Under the pieces are notes generated by a model. It was not told the origin of the DNA. It did not search any database and saw only the letters and a program-made list of their open reading frames with translations. Positions 20,070 to 32,572 of a stretch of DNA of 64,000 nt are shown in pieces. The position numbers and the translations under genes were made by a program. The DNA is from Hermetia illucens (lineage: Eukaryota; Arthropoda; Insecta; Diptera; Stratiomyidae). Numbering within the stretch: position 1 is the first letter of the stretch; each line of letters opens with the position of its first letter. The stretch is from assembly GCF_905115235.1 (NCBI RefSeq), contig NC_051851.1:51409240-51473239 (forward strand). The letters run 5' to 3'.

Positions 20070-23061
20070 ATGAATAACCATAATTTGTATCAGGCATTTC
20101 TATTGGCTGCAAGCGTTCTTATGGTTGTTTCTGATGTAAGGGAATCGTAGTTGTAAATTATTATTTTTTTATTATCATCAAACCATTGAAAGTATTAATT
20201 TCTTACAGTCCAGGAATTCATTAAGGCTGACTAGGATCGATTGCCGCGTTTGTGAATGCGGCAAGGCTGATATTAAAAACTTAACGTGCAGGATTAAAGC
20301 AATGAGCAGGTCTAGGACGGCGATTTTTGCTGAAGCTTTTCTGATGCGTCCTTTCGACGATGTATTAGTAAGTGCTTTTCAGTTGTAATAAATTTGAGTC
20401 CTTTGAATAATGAACCAAACAAAATGGTGGACCTTATCGTATGTGTCGCTATCAAACATTTTTTTTTGTATTTCTAATACTATTAGCACATATTAAGTAA
20501 CAATGTGGAGCTTCAAATTTTTTAACAAAATACTTTTGCGCAAAGGTAACGGAGTTGAAATTGAGGCTTCTAGAGTTAACTGCGTTTGAGCTTGGCCCTC
20601 TAAACTCTGTATCTTAACATAATATGCAGTTATGCTAATCGTTTAGTTTGAACCTATTAATCGCGATGTACAGAGGAGTGCCACTGAAGTCAGTTCTAAG
20701 TTGCTTTTAGGAAAAGAGATAAAGGGCGGATTTTCGGTAGCGATCCTAAGCTATCGAATAAAGACAAGATTGATTTTAAAAATGTACACTTCCTGTCTCG
20801 AAATCCAGCGATATCGGCTGAACGTTTTGTGTCTGTACCAGGTGAGATGGTGGGGTTGATTTGGAGTTGTCTTCTGAATGAGGGTAGCAAAGATAGCACT
20901 GGGAACCTCGTTGAAAGAAAAGTCGCTCAATCCCATTTGTGTGCCGTGTCTGTGTTTACACCCAGAGTCCAAACGAACCATTTTCGCGATCCAATAATCG
21001 TTTTGCAATGGGACAATATCTATGGTAGAAAAAGAAGACGAGGCAGATTCTGCCTAAGATGGAGCGCTGGCGTAGGTCAGGACGCCAGACAGCTTTTAGG
21101 GATATCGAATTGGTGGGCCTCGGCGCAAAACCGGGATGTCTGGAGTTCCTTATTAAGGCAGGCCTAGACCGGATACCGGCTGTTGCGCCGTTGATGATGA
21201 ATGGGACTACTATTTTGCTGATTGGGCGACAGCTAACTGAAACAATGCCCCATAAAATGTCAACGATGTCAATAAAAGACAGTGTTCTGGTGCAAGTCAA
21301 GGTGTTGGCCAGGTCCGAAAAATCTTTGTGGGAACTCACTGACTACAAAACGGGAGGCGGATCGACGAGCATAGGCCACATAGCTGAAGTGAGCGCTATA
21401 GATGAAGGCGAGCATGACGCGCTGGAACTTTTATGTCGAAATAAGGCCCGTGAAATGCAGTATGTATATTGTACGTCCTGTCAAAATCAAATGTTCCGCC
21501 CTGCTTAGGAAAAGCTGTTGATAATGAAAACGACTTCATTACTGCATACTGGAATACGATGTCTCCTGATGTTTCGGGAGATAGCGTCAATGGATTGAAA
21601 ATACATATATATGGATAAAATATCGAAAGTATCGAGAAATGTGTATATCTGAGTAGCGATATTACTACTACTGAATGTCACTCGATGCATTAATAGAGCT
21701 AAATCCGCATTCTCTGCTTTGTCCAATATCTGGAAATGCAAGTAATTGAACATCGACATCAACCTAGAGCAAATCCACCTCAATATGCTTTCTTTGTTGT
21801 TTGGCAGAGAATACAAAGGATATGATAGTCACTGTTCCTTAAAAGGGCCAAGCAATCGTCAACTCCTGCCAACACCATTTCATCTCAAGTGAGGAACTTC
21901 GTAGGTGTACGAACGAGAGGATTGTGGGCAATCATAATTATCTTATCGATTATTGTCTGGGAAACTAAATTAAAAGTGTTCCATATGAAGATATACTTAA
22001 TTTAATTTGCAGTAGTAAACTGACTTCGACAAGATTGATGAGGACGCTTCATTCAAACCTCTTTCACCAGTCAAGCTTCTTGATATAGCGATCGAATGAG
22101 CGAAAAGTTCTGTCCTATGCCCCACTTAGCAGTAAATGATAACCATACGTTTAAAAGTGAATAAATTATGAAGGAAAAGGTTTCTCGGAAACTCAGTAGT
22201 CGATTTCAGCCTGTGTATATTCCAGACTATTAGCAAAATGGAAGATGTCTTACATTAGTAATCCCTGTAGCTGCAGGGAATATCAAATTTTTTTGAGATT
22301 CGTTAATAGCCGACTGTAAATTTGGAGGTTTTGGGGTAGAGCTAAAGCTCTCAACAGGGTTTGCTGACTATTATCGGTCTGTAATGTAATAATAATACGG
22401 GAGAAATAAAGGCATTGAAGTCAGATAGACACCCCTTCATTGGTTTTGCTGATAGAAATCCAAGAATTGTTTGTTTCGACTTTTGGTCCAGGGAGCTAAT
22501 TCTGAATAACACCCAGCAACATATGGAATCATGCTTGGTGTCTAATTGATTTTGCCTCCCAATTATGGAATTACTAATTTTAAATTATTTAGGCAGACCT
22601 ACGTATTCATTGTCCAGTTTTGTCATTTCAACAGGTGCATATGCAGATTTTTAAAAGAAATAGTGTTAGATATTTACCATTCATGGTGAATGTCACATTT
22701 TTTCCCTGCAAATATTTCGAAGGATCTGACAATACCTTTTATGCGAAGTTTATGATAAATTGGATCAACAAATATTCAAATATAAACCATTCTTGTCCAT
22801 ATTCGGTAAGAAATGTGGGCGAATAGAATTCACCCAATTATTATTATTTATTCATCTCTAAATTTATTTATTTTTTAATTGATATAGGATCGCATTTTTG
22901 CTGATAATCTTGAACCGTTTGCGGAAAAAATTCCAGTATTTGCTCCTGCTGGTGACTACCGTTTGGATTTGCATTTTTATCAAAGCAACCTGAAGACTCT
23001 GCTCGCAAGCATTAATGGTTATGGAACAATAACCATCCGGCCTTTCATGCAGGGTATTTAA
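20070..23061 (+). CDS. secreted DUF1091 (DM8) family protein, 189 aa, four exons
   Basis: Exons 20070-20135, 20209-20367, 22635-22805 and 22888-23061 join in phase 0 with GT-AG introns to give 189 codons. Residues 1-22 (MNNHNLYQAFLLAASVLMVV) are a signal peptide. The mature part has the family pattern: basic N-part with C34, C37, C39 and C49, then HMQIFKRNSVRYLPFMVNVT and C100, then SNINHSCPYS (C129), and FAPAGDYRLDLHFYQ near the end. The length is normal for DUF1091 proteins, which are secreted and mostly of unknown function. An AATAAA lies at 23131-23136. Intron 2 (2.3 kb) contains LINE pieces but the coding exons are clean. The start codon is fixed by the signal peptide and by the conserved leader. 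Its sister at 5359-10917 is broken, so this copy likely carries the function. Confidence 0.9.
21015..21199 (+). mobile_element. short 5'-truncated RTE 3' end in intron 2
   Basis: The sequence matches the last 185 bases of the RTE copy at 34419-36026, including the encoded RKRRRGRFCLRWSAGVGQDA and the terminus 'CGGCTGTTGCGCCGTTGATG'. AATGGGAC is found at 21007-21014 and 21200-21207, a probable 8-bp target duplication. Confidence 0.85.
21540..21840 (+). mobile_element. LINE fragment (second RTE-like family)
   Basis: Plus-strand text reads VYLSSDITT near 21640, then 'ALIELNPHSLLCPISGNASN'-type sequence in shifted frames, ending FGREYKGYD near 21820. This is the '(Y)LGS.IT..G' to thumb region of the family at 56640. 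It is short and dead. From 21210 to 21500 an open frame follows the RTE end but has no recognisable domain. Confidence 0.4.
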
Positions 23062-23232
23062 TAGAGGAATTGGTTTTCAGGTGTGCATTGTTTTTGGTGA
23101 TTTGTATCATATAGTTTGGAATCAAATGAAAATAAATAGAACAAATCAGTAAAATAAAAATATATCTAATTAGCAATAATGGATTAAATATAGTAGTTTT
23201 ACTATGATTTTTTTCACTGAATAGAGAAAAGT

Positions 23233-23451
23233 GTGTCCGGCTTAGTGGTTAGAGTGCGGTTCAATTCTCACTTGTGTCATATGCATTTATATTGTGACTG
23301 GATGTCGGATGCCAGTCTAATAGGTTGTGAATAAGTATCTGCTCCAAATAAGCGTAATGATCATGGGCGACGTCATGTTGTGCATACATTGCTAACACGC
23401 TCCAAGGCCCAGATCTAATTATGATGTCGCACCAACGATTGTTATTATTAA
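23233..23451 (+). mobile_element. tRNA-derived SINE, diverged
   Basis: It begins GTGTCCGGCTTAGTGGTTAG and ends 'GTCGCACCAACGATTGTTAT' plus a short ATT tail. Several internal deletions bring A-box and B-box regions close together. It lies about 170 bases after the intact DUF1091 gene. It is older than the 12471 and 55821 copies. Confidence 0.75.
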
Positions 23452-23779
23452 TAGTGGGGAATGCATTTTTTTCAATCACATTATTACCCGAAAGCTCTCT
23501 TTTAGCGAGTCTCTTTTGTCGAGTGCGTAGACCGAATGCCGTGGGTACGCGTTCACAAGTGTCGGGCGGGCAGGGAAAAGTCATTCTCTACTTAGTGCAG
23601 GTAGTAGTCCGGTACTTTCTAAACTCGGCGAAATTATTTACATAGCATGCTGGTCCCAAGCCCAGATAGAGGATGAGAGTTTGAGGCAACGTACGCTGAA
23701 TTATCCTCAGTAAAACTAAAATAAAAAATCAGGGAAAGAAATGAATTAAATATTATTATAAATTTAATGGAGTTACTCC

Positions 23780-24500
23780 ATTATGCTAAATCCTACCTCG
23801 TCTCTCTTGATAACAGGTCCCTCCATTAAGAAAATGCATTTAAAGTCGTTAAAAACAAAAATGATCGTGTTGAATCCAAAACGAAGACATGGCAGTACTG
23901 GCGCCGGTTCTAAATTATTCCGAACAAAACAAATACGTTCCCGCACACTAAATATTGGTGCCCTCACTGGAAAGACCGAGGAACTAGTAGTTACGTTCAA
24001 GTGAACAGAAACTTTTGGGCTTCAACGTGGTTTTGCGCTTCAACACGGGAGCCGTACTCCTTAGTTCGGTAGAGATTTAGGTAGGTCTTGCATTTACCAG
24101 TATGAATGCTGAGCCCTACACTTAGTGTAGATAGGTACCGTTGTAGCTTGTCGCAGTGTGGCTCTGATTATGGTCACCAAATCAATCCATATCTTAAGAA
24201 GACCGTGGAATTAAGTCCTCGAGGTACCCACGCAAAACCTATAGAGACGTAACTGTCGGCGCCACCGAAGTCGTGGAAGTAATAAAATGAATGATATTGG
24301 GAAGAGCAACAGGACCTGACGTCATCGCATTTGAGTTCTACAAAACAAACACTGTAGCTCAGTGAGTTATTCAATTGCTTTATTGAAGAACATTATCTGA
24401 TTGGCAAGAAAACATCACACTTCCACTATGGAAAAGAAAAGGTACTCCAGCAGGGTGTTCAACTTACCATCCGATCCGGCTACTGCCATACCAGGGAGGT
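23780..24500 (+). mobile_element. RTE-type LINE relic (endonuclease start and reverse transcriptase start)
   Basis: At 23940-24000 the plus strand reads LNIGALTGKTEELVVTFK, matching the N-terminus of RTE-type endonucleases ('LNVGTLTGKSREL'). At 24250-24490 it reads EVIK, GRATGPDVIAFEF, then DWQENITLPLWKRKGTPAG and YHPIRLL, the first reverse transcriptase block. Everything between is lost. The reverse transcriptase text differs from the main RTE family here, so it is a separate lineage. Confidence 0.6.
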
Positions 24501-26500
24501 TTTTTAACGCATTTTTTACAACCATATTCCGAAAATTGTTCAAATTACCGTGAATTTCCGGAATTTATAAATAGATATTTTTTCAATTGCGAAGGTCATT
24601 TTAGGAGGAATTTGTTCCATGGCAAGATCACGTTTGCTCGCATTGAATTGCACTATCCAAAGAGGCGAAACGGCAAGAAATAAGGTCACTGGCATCCTCC
24701 GTGAGTAGCTTGGAAGGGAAAAGAAGAATAGGATTCACACACTCTGCCATTTCGACAAAACTTATAAAAACGATGAAAGGTTTAAACATCGATATGGTAC
24801 CATCAAGTATGATTCAGCAGCTCAAAAGCAGGCTAGGATCCTCTATAGTGATTTGAAAGCCTAGCGACTGCATCTAGTTCAGGCCTTTGACGATGAAAAA
24901 TAGCGAACCGGCCCAGACGAGTCGACCATGCTTCTGAATGGTGCAAATACTAAAGAAGAAGTAATCCGGTGCCCACCGAAATCACTCTCCCCCAACTAAG
25001 TTTTCCTTAAAAGTCAATTTTCTTGCATCGTAATCTGTCGGAGATATCTAATATTCGTTTCGTTGGCCGTAGAGTTTTACTGTCCATACTGATAGTATTG
25101 CATGATGCAATGTATTTAATGTGAACATCGAGTGGAAAATACCGGAGTACATTGAGGGAGTCTACCATGCAAGCGCGCATAGCCCATTAGCGCCAATATA
25201 TACTGTTTTTTGGATTGAGTTAATTTTAGTCCTATGTGTGCATCCATAGAACAGTTTTTCGTCCAAGCATCTATTTTTTCACGAATGTAATTTTTGAAAG
25301 CGCAGAAAGCCATGCAGGTGTACTTAACCAGAAGTTCTATGTTTAGCCCCCAAATTATGTTTGCATACAATATCACATAAAAACTTTCAATTTTAAGTTT
25401 TTTTTATCTTCATTGTGAATAAGATTAGTTTTAATCAGATTTATGTTGGGAAGGCATCCTTTAACCTATACGCATTTTTCTAATAAATACTCGAACATGT
25501 TACACAACCGGTGAGAAACGCCCCTGACATCGGTAAACTCAGGTCGTCAGTGTGCGCCTCCGCCATGTTCCCGTTTCTGCTTACGATTGACTAACATGTC
25601 AGTCGCAGTACAGTAAATATGGCATTACCAGAGGACGACCCTCTGGGTCACGGCACCTATTGTGTCAATAGCCCCACAGTTCGTGGCAAATGTGGGTTGG
25701 TAGGTGGCCATTTTAACAATATTGCGAATAAACTTGCTAAAAATGTGATCCGCGTTTAAATAACTTCCTAGGTTAGGATGTTTGCTCCCAACTCCACGCT
25801 TTCCAGATCTTAGTTACAGTATCTGCGGCACTAATATGCAGAATTGTTTTAGGCAAACGCCGCCGACTAGTTGTGACTAAGGGCGATTCTTCTTTGCTTC
25901 ATTCTACTATTTAAAAGCGCTGTTTCCTAGTGTACGAGTATTTGTTATCGATTATTTTACTGAATATTGCATAGCATAGTTTATAGTTTAGCAGAAGTAC
26001 GGATTTTCATTCTAATTGCCGTCTGATGGCATAATGATAGTTACGCATTTTCAAAATCTCTCCCGGGTTCTAAACAACTCTTTTAATTCATCCGTGTTAA
26101 CTGCTGCTTATTATATGCATTAAAGCCAGTAATAGAGCAGAAATTCGGGTTTTAGCTGGATAATTTTTTCTTATCCCCGAAATTAAATTTTGGCATGACG
26201 ACTTTCCTTTGACTTCCAATTGCTTCCGATTGTTATTATATAATTCGTAGTTAAGGGGTAATTTTTTTTATCTGCTTTGAAAACATTATCATTATTAAAT
26301 ATCCGAAAAGCCATCGCAATAGTTATTCAATAGAACGGATTCGTTTTCAAATATACTATTTTAAGTACTTTATAATTGGGGTGATGTTTATTTTCGCTTG
26401 ATCCTAAATTCAATAAAGATTGTGATTAACTCATAACGTAAGTACATTGTACGGCTTTGAATCAAAACTTATTAGGAAATGTGAGTATCTTCTGGCAAAT
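24501..26500. other. unassigned intergenic stretch
   Basis: No gene, SINE or confident LINE motif is visible over these 2 kb. At 24650-24950 a plus-strand frame reads KNRIHTLCHFDKTYKNDERF with interrupting stops, which may be an old transposon. A block around 25500-25720 with higher GC content has no recognisable content. Confidence 0.5.
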
Positions 26501-26619
26501 GGAAGGAATTTCTTTTTCAGAGAAAAAGATCAATTCAGACGCTCCTGATAACCATATGAAACAGAATGTTGAGGGGTTTTTTCTTAGTACAGCATGAACG
26601 AAAAACACTACTCTAACCC

Positions 26620-26992
26620 CCAATTTTTAGATTTCACGTGACCTAATTAAAAAAAAATCTTCTCCTCCACTTCGCATATATGCCGAATTTTCTTAATATT
26701 CTGAAAATTTATTCCATTCACTAAACGCGGGCAGTCTCATAGCCTCGGTTGATCGCATGTGAAGGACCCATTTGGGGAGAGTGTCACAGTACCGACCCAA
26801 AAGCATGCGATTTTTATACAGTCCAAGGATATGGTTTTTGTGGATCAAAGTTGCACACACTGGATGTCCAGCCCAGTGTCTTATAAAGATTCACCTCCTT
26901 TAAAAAAAAAGGAAACGTCCGGACAGTCGGACAGACAGACATTGAGTCGATTTTAATAAGGTTTCCTTCCCCACGAATCTTTAAAAACCCAC
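26620..26992 (+). repeat. hairpin-ended dispersed repeat copy
   Basis: It carries GGACAGACAGACATTGAGTC, 'GATTTTAATAAGGTTTCC' and the terminal 'GAATCTTTAAAAAC'. The hairpin is damaged in this copy. The upstream part includes an AT-rich block ('CACTTCGCATATATGCCGAA') similar to 13880-13900. Confidence 0.5.
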
Positions 26993-27189
26993 AGCCAATT
27001 ATTCCAAAATGAATCGAGCGACGCCCTAACAAAGTAGGCAGCAATTAAACGCAGCTTTTGAACGAGTATGCAAGTTATCGAGATTCCTCCTTCGTTTAGG
27101 GAATGATAATTAACCATATTGCCCAAAATGTTCGAACGTTTCACCGGACACAAAACATGGTTTATTTCAATTCCCGCGGTTCACAGTTT

Positions 27190-27420
27190 AAAAGACCGAA
27201 ACGGAAATTACAATTGGGGCGAACTTAACAGCAGAAGACATCATGGAGCATTTGTTAAAGTCAAAGGTTACATGGAATAAAGTCGAAAGGCGACAACATC
27301 CATTCGTAAGAAGTTTGGGCAGAAGGATCGAAAGGGGAATACCAACTTGACCACGAGCATTGGATAAATTCTGATTCAGTCTCGTGACTTAATACGGGAA
27401 GAAAGGGAAAGGAGGTTATT
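27190..27420 (+). mobile_element. possible LINE C-terminal fragment
   Basis: The plus strand reads EITIGANLTAEDIMEHLLKS and KVTWNKVERR, which recalls the C-terminal 'LTPE.I...ML.S...W..V' segment of R1-type LINEs. Only about 40 codons are informative. Confidence 0.35.
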
Positions 27421-27599
27421 TTATTGGGTAACAGCCAGTCGGTGAACCGAAAGCTGAACGTTACTTTCTATAAGTACTCCATTCTTTGCAACTAATGGCA
27501 AAACCAATATCGTCTTCGAAAAATGCTGGGCGAGACCTACCATTCGACATCCCACATGACTATATTCAGTGACAAAAATTTACGTCTTCCTTTTGCATG

Positions 27600-27874
27600 T
27601 GTCCGGATGATTCAAGTGGTTAGAGTGCTGGGCTGTAGTAGCAGAAAGTCGCGGTTCAAATTTCACTGATGACAGAGGGAGTTATTATAGTGACTGGATG
27701 TCGGATACCAGTCAACTCAGCTGCGAATGAGTACCTGACTCAAACCAGGGTAATAATTTCGGGCGAGCGCAATGCTGACCACATTGTCCCCTATAATGTA
27801 CCGTTACTGTCTGTCTGTGCTCTAACACACTTCAAGGCCCTGATCCAATAGGATTGTTGCGCCAACGAGTATTA
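27600..27874 (+). mobile_element. tRNA-derived SINE with 9-bp target duplication
   Basis: It starts GTCCGGATGATTCAAGTGG, keeps a clear B box (GCGGTTCAAATTTC), lacks about 15 bases in the 'CTACAGTGTACTGTAGTG' region, and ends 'GGATTGTTGCGCCAACGAGT' plus ATT. TTTTGCATG occurs at 27591-27599 and 27875-27883. Confidence 0.85.
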
Positions 27875-28099
27875 TTTTGCATGGGTTGGGACCCTCCCCC
27901 CATAAACTCAACGTAGAACAATGTAATTGATTGCATGCATCCTGCATCTGAGTCCATGCTGGGCTTTGCTCTTGGCCGTCTTTCGGTGGGCACAGTTTGC
28001 GTCCCACTGGCGACTGTTAAGGGTGGATTCTGCTCGCACTACTTAGCAGCCGCGGACCTCATATGACGAAGACTCACCACCTGTGTTAAATCAGAAAGG

Positions 28100-29300
28100 A
28101 TTTCGCCCAACAAAAGCTGATCGCGCCAGGTCTTATGCCAGACGCGTGCAAATGCATACAAGATTCTAGCAGGCTGCATGGATTACGGATCTATATAGAA
28201 CAAAGCCGGCAGACTTGGCATACCCTACAATTTGCATTGCCGAAATTGCAGAGGAGACGGGGAAATTCTCAGATATTTCCTTGTCGACTGCCCAACTTTA
28301 GTTAGAGCCTAGGTGAATGCTACGGGCTAGCTCTCAAGATCTGAACTGGCTGGATTCTGCCCCTTTGCTCTTACTACAACAGTGGTGACTTATTGGACTT
28401 CTCGGAGCGGCTACTGATACCTACCCATGCCGCCGAATATGTTTGCCGAGGTATCGCCGCACATCTTAAGAATGGATCATTTTCTGTAAAGTGGAAAAGG
28501 CTAAGCCTAATTTTCATCCCCAAACCAGACAAACGTTTGGGTGAACTTTCATTCTACAGACCGATAGGCTCTCTAAATAATACTGGCAACTTATAGTCTC
28601 TTTGAGAATCAGATCGGAATTCAAAAAATGCTCTCTGATCAATGCGGTTAACCTGGTTGCTAGCATAGCTAACGTAGCTCTCGAAGAAGAGAAACGCTGT
28701 GCAGTGATAATACTTAACGTGAAGAATGCCTTCAATTTGCGAGATGTAGTGTGATACTAGAGGCTCTAATTAAATTGGGAGGGCCGAAGTGCCTGGGATT
28801 CATCATAATAATCAATAGGCTTCTGTGCTGCTTTTCAGATCAAGGACCAAGCATGTGGAGTTCCACAAGTGTCCGACGTAAGACCACTCTTGTCAATAAA
28901 TATGTATAACAGACTACTGACGTTAGATGTCCCTACCAACGTGGTCACTATCCGTCTTGGGAACAAATTTGGGCTGACGAATGTAGCGCGCTTCGTTGAT
29001 GAGATAGAGATTTATGCCAACGAAACAGTTTACGACATTAAGTCTTGGCTGGAGAACGCAGGCCTATCGCTCACAGAGCATAAGATGGAAGTGCCACTTA
29101 GCACTAAGCGGAGGAAGAGTACTTTTTTGAAAACCAAAGTTGGGACACATATAATGCGTTCCTAACCTGCGCTAATGTCGACCAGAGACGAGATTTCAAA
29201 TTACATGTGGAGGGTGGTACATAACGTCGAAACATTACAATGATAATAAATGACATTCTGGCGAGGGAGAGGGAGAGAACGCCTTTATGATAGAGCGTAT
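28100..29300 (+). mobile_element. R1-like LINE relics
   Basis: About 28190-28310 reads LGIPYNLHCRNCRGDGEI and YFLVDCPTLV, a cysteine/histidine LINE tail. At 28390-28600 there is KNGSFSVKWKRLSLIFIPKP and LSFYRPIGSLNNTGNL, an R1-type reverse transcriptase start. About 29080-29150 reads KMEVPLSTKRRK and KTKVGTHI, a later palm block. The tail comes before the reverse transcriptase start, so at least two copies are joined. All are dead. Immediately upstream, 27880-28100 has nothing recognisable. Confidence 0.55.
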
Positions 29301-29780
29301 CTGATAATTTGGCAAATAACTGCACTCTTGGTATACGAGTATGCAAACGGGTCGGAATCGAAAATTTCAACTGAACTAAAGAACCTGAAGTTCAACTTGA
29401 TCCCTAAATAAAATAAATCATTGACACTGTGAAATTGGATGCTGTCCTTTAATTAAGGTCAGTACAGACAGTGCAATAGTTGCTTTCAGTGTGAAGAGCA
29501 AATATAATCTGAGTAAAAAAAAGGAATTGAAATATGAGATCTCTACCACTGAGCGAATTCTTGGCCATACTTCTAACCAGCAGAAGTAAATACTCCTACT
29601 AAGTTTCCTAATGTATGCGGTTATTCAGAACATTTTGTAGCAATGTCTGTTTTCTCCCTTTCTAAGCGTATTTGGGTGAATTTGGAAATTATTATATAAC
29701 CATGCACTGTGCACGTGTGAAATCATTGAAATGTTAAGCAAATAATGTGGAATATCAGACCTTGGAATAAAGTGGTACCA

Positions 29781-29820
29781 GTGCTATCTCATTAAAAATC
29801 GATTAGAAGGGCCAAAATAG
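29781..29820 (+). promoter_or_regulatory. upstream block conserved between the second gene pair
   Basis: 'GCTATCTCATTAAAAATCGATTAG' with 'AAGGGCCAAAATAG' matches 'GTTAGCTCATCAAAAATAGATTAG' with 'TTGGCTTAAAATAG' at 41067-41108. Both lie about 65-105 bases before the start codon. 'CTCATT/C' resembles an initiator. It probably marks the shared promoter of this gene pair. Confidence 0.4.
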
Positions 29821-29887
29821 TTCTATTATTTCTTCCTGACAATCTAGTCGAACATTGTCTTCTGAGCACTTCGCCCGTCTCTAAACA

Positions 29888-30661
29888 ATGAAAATCACAA
29901 ATATCGTTACGGTGTACCTTCTAATTGCATTTGTTTCTGCTGTAAATGTTATTTATCTCCTCCAGATCTTCCACTTTTAGAATGCTTGTCTTCTTCTATT
30001 ACAGAAAGTTTCAGATTTTAGACTGCAAAAAATTGAGTGCACACGTTACGATTCATCTGTGGGGAACATAACCTGCTTCTTACATAATCAGGACACTGCC
30101 CAAAGTGAAGTCGATGTCGATTTTTACATCTCACGTCCGGTGGATGGAATTCTGGTAAGTGAACCTTGTTGCTCTTAAGTACTTTAAGATTAGAAAAATC
30201 TATGAATGCAAGTATGAAATCTTGAAATTGAAAGTTAATACTAACCGGCAAGAAGACGCAAAGTAAATAATAAGATCTTTCTAGATACATATGGAAATAT
30301 GGAAGAAACTCAATGGTAACTTCATTTTAACGCCGATAAATATAACCATAAATGCATGCCACTATTTCGATAAGAAAGAGAGGGTTCCATTCCATGCTAG
30401 CTTAATTATGAAGTGGGTGCAGTCAGTTTCTAACATCAACCATAAATGCCCTTATATCGTAAGTTCATTGACCACTTACTGGACCTTAAATAATAACCAG
30501 AATATGTGGTTTTGCAGGGCCATGTTTTCATAAAGAATTTGAACACAGAAAACTTTCGAAAGATTATTCCTGTTGGAGATTATCGCCTCGATGTTAAATT
30601 GTTTGAAAAATTCTTCACGCATCCATTGGTTTTAATACGTGGATTTGGTAAAAAATGTTAA
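29888..30661 (+). CDS. secreted DUF1091 (DM8) family protein, 173 aa, four exons
   Basis: Exons 29888-29941, 30005-30154, 30285-30458 and 30518-30661 join in phase 0 to 173 codons. All introns are short (59-130 bases) and GT-AG. Residues 1-18 (MKITNIVTVYLLIAFVSA) are a signal peptide. The mature chain shows the family signature: FRLQKIEC (C30) and C42, then VDFYISRPVDGIL, then EIWKKLNGNFILTPINITIN with C93, then SNINHKCPYI (C123), and PVGDYRLDVKLFE, ending in C173. Length is slightly below that of the 20070 gene. An AATAAA lies at 30676-30681. The nearest relative is the gene at 41171, not the 20070 gene. Role unknown; the family is thought to act outside the cell. Confidence 0.92.
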
Positions 30662-30744
30662 TACTTTTGCCGAAAAATAAACAGAAGTTAATAAAAAGCT
30701 TTCTTTGTTCCTTTTGTTTTTCCAATCCCTACATTGATCATTGT

Positions 30745-32000
30745 CATTAGTGGCCCGACAAGCGGTGTCCGGCTAAGCCTGCCTTAATAATGAATTTCAG
30801 ATACTACAGTTTTGCGCCGAGGCTCATCAATTTGATATCCATAGCAGCTGTCTGGCGTCCTGGCTGATTTGCCTGAAGTGAAGCCGCATGGCATGGGCCG
30901 ATGAAGTTCTGGGCGTAGGGAGCTATCTGGCCTAGCAGGTTAGCGGAGAATGTCTTATAGACGGTACTTAACAATCTGATACCTCTATAATTGCTGCACT
31001 GAGTGATACCCCTTTATTCTCCATATTTAATGAGTTCGATCCACCGACTCCTGACAACTTCTGGTTTTTAAGCTGATGAATTTCCCGGACTGTTTCTTCC
31101 ATGCTTGGTGGTGGCGGCATTTTTCCGGGGAACCTCCAAATCTGTCATATCCTGATTGTTCAGCAAAGTATTCAACCCATCGCTCCATCAAGCCTATACG
31201 GTTGAAGATCAAATTTCCCTATTTTTCTCGGCAGAATGAGCATCTAGGTGTATATGACTTCACCCTGCTGACTGGGTGGTGAAACTTCTGCGCCTTTACG
31301 ATGGCTCCCTATACTTCTCAAGTTCTTTTGTTCAACGGTATGAGTTTCTGCGCATTTCCGTATTTTTGGAGATTGGTGCATTGCCGATATGCAACATTCT
31401 TCTGTTCCGTTGTTAGCTTACAATTATCATTGAACCACCTGTTTCGACTCTTTCTGCGACTGGGGACAAACATGTTTGTGGTCGTAACATGGTTGTTATG
31501 ACGACCATTTGTCGATGTTTCATCTCCAGGGCCTCTATTAGTTGCGGTTATTGTGGGATCTACTTTTCCTATGTTATGAATATATGGAGACAGCACTCGA
31601 TGTGGTAGTGTTATTCGAGCTCGGGGCATCATGCTAATGATGTGATGCTCCGAGCCTATATAGACCCATCTATATGGATTGATATTCAACAAAGCTGTAA
31701 GGTCTAGCGGAGTTCGATCAGTGCCTGGTTGATTTGGTAGAAACGTATCCCATCAGAAGTGACCCACATTCTATTGTGAATTCCGCAAACGAGGATCTTC
31801 TAGTAACGATTGCGCGTAATAGTGCTAGTTAAATAATCCATAGTCCGTTGTTATTGGTACTCATGTATTTGCAAACTATTGGACGTATCGCCTGAATACC
31901 GATTCCGTTCCTATTTGGCTAAATCCTAAGTATAATTTTCATATTATATCTGGGAAAGTTCTTTCCACTGCCTCGTAGAAAGTGTCCTTCTCGAACTCTA
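30745..32000 (-). mobile_element. RTE LINE with internal deletion
   Basis: Minus strand, 5' to 3'. Near 31790-31720 is the end of the endonuclease (WVTSDGIRFYQINQALIEL). At 31670-31640 is GSEHHIISMMPRARI. At 31460-31400 is the linker (RNRWFNDNCKLTTEQKNVAY). At 31200-31160 is LMERWVEYFAEQ. At 30990-30890 is a partial reverse transcriptase start in shifted frame. Near 30870 it jumps to the family 3' end, which is visible to about 30745. The palm is missing. This is an old copy lying just downstream of the DUF1091 gene. Confidence 0.65.
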
Positions 32001-32572
32001 CAGAGCATGAAAGTTAATGAGGCTTATATTTTAAATTTTACCTCACAAACATAGAATGCATAGCCGTTTATGTTGACTAAAAAACCTACCTACTCTGATC
32101 AGATGATTTCCTGGATTGGCGCTATATTATGTATGTAAAGTGACTCTTCTTCTGGAAACCGCATTTCCTGTAAAGCTGTGGCATCAGCTTATATTCGAAC
32201 AGAGAAGTGGCTAGCTGCTGAGCGACTTTCGACCTGTATCGTATACTCCATGAGAAACTGCGATAATCGTTTGTACTTTTTTGTTGCCTCCGACAAGAAT
32301 GTTTAATTTCGGCTCAGGTGTTTCAGCCGAACATTTTCCCAGCGTTCGTATAGACTTTTCACTGCAAACTTCAAGGAACCCGTGTGTGCTGTCCCCCGCT
32401 ATCTTGAGCTTCCAAAGATAGTAGTTAATTGTGTCTACCACAATCCTAAGGCACTTTTCGAATTGATTTAGAAAATCCCGCTAGTGTTTTGGTTCATACG
32501 TTCGTAGTGTTTTTAGGGTATTTTTTACCATTTTTTACCTGTTATGGACTAGCAAATACTAAGTAAATAATC

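Noticed and set aside
27669-27851. 60-codon open frame
   Set aside because: It lies entirely in the SINE body; similar frames recur in other SINE copies by shared sequence.
32211-32441. Minus-strand 76-codon frame as a transposon protease or host gene
   Set aside because: No catalytic motif could be recognised and there is no supporting context.
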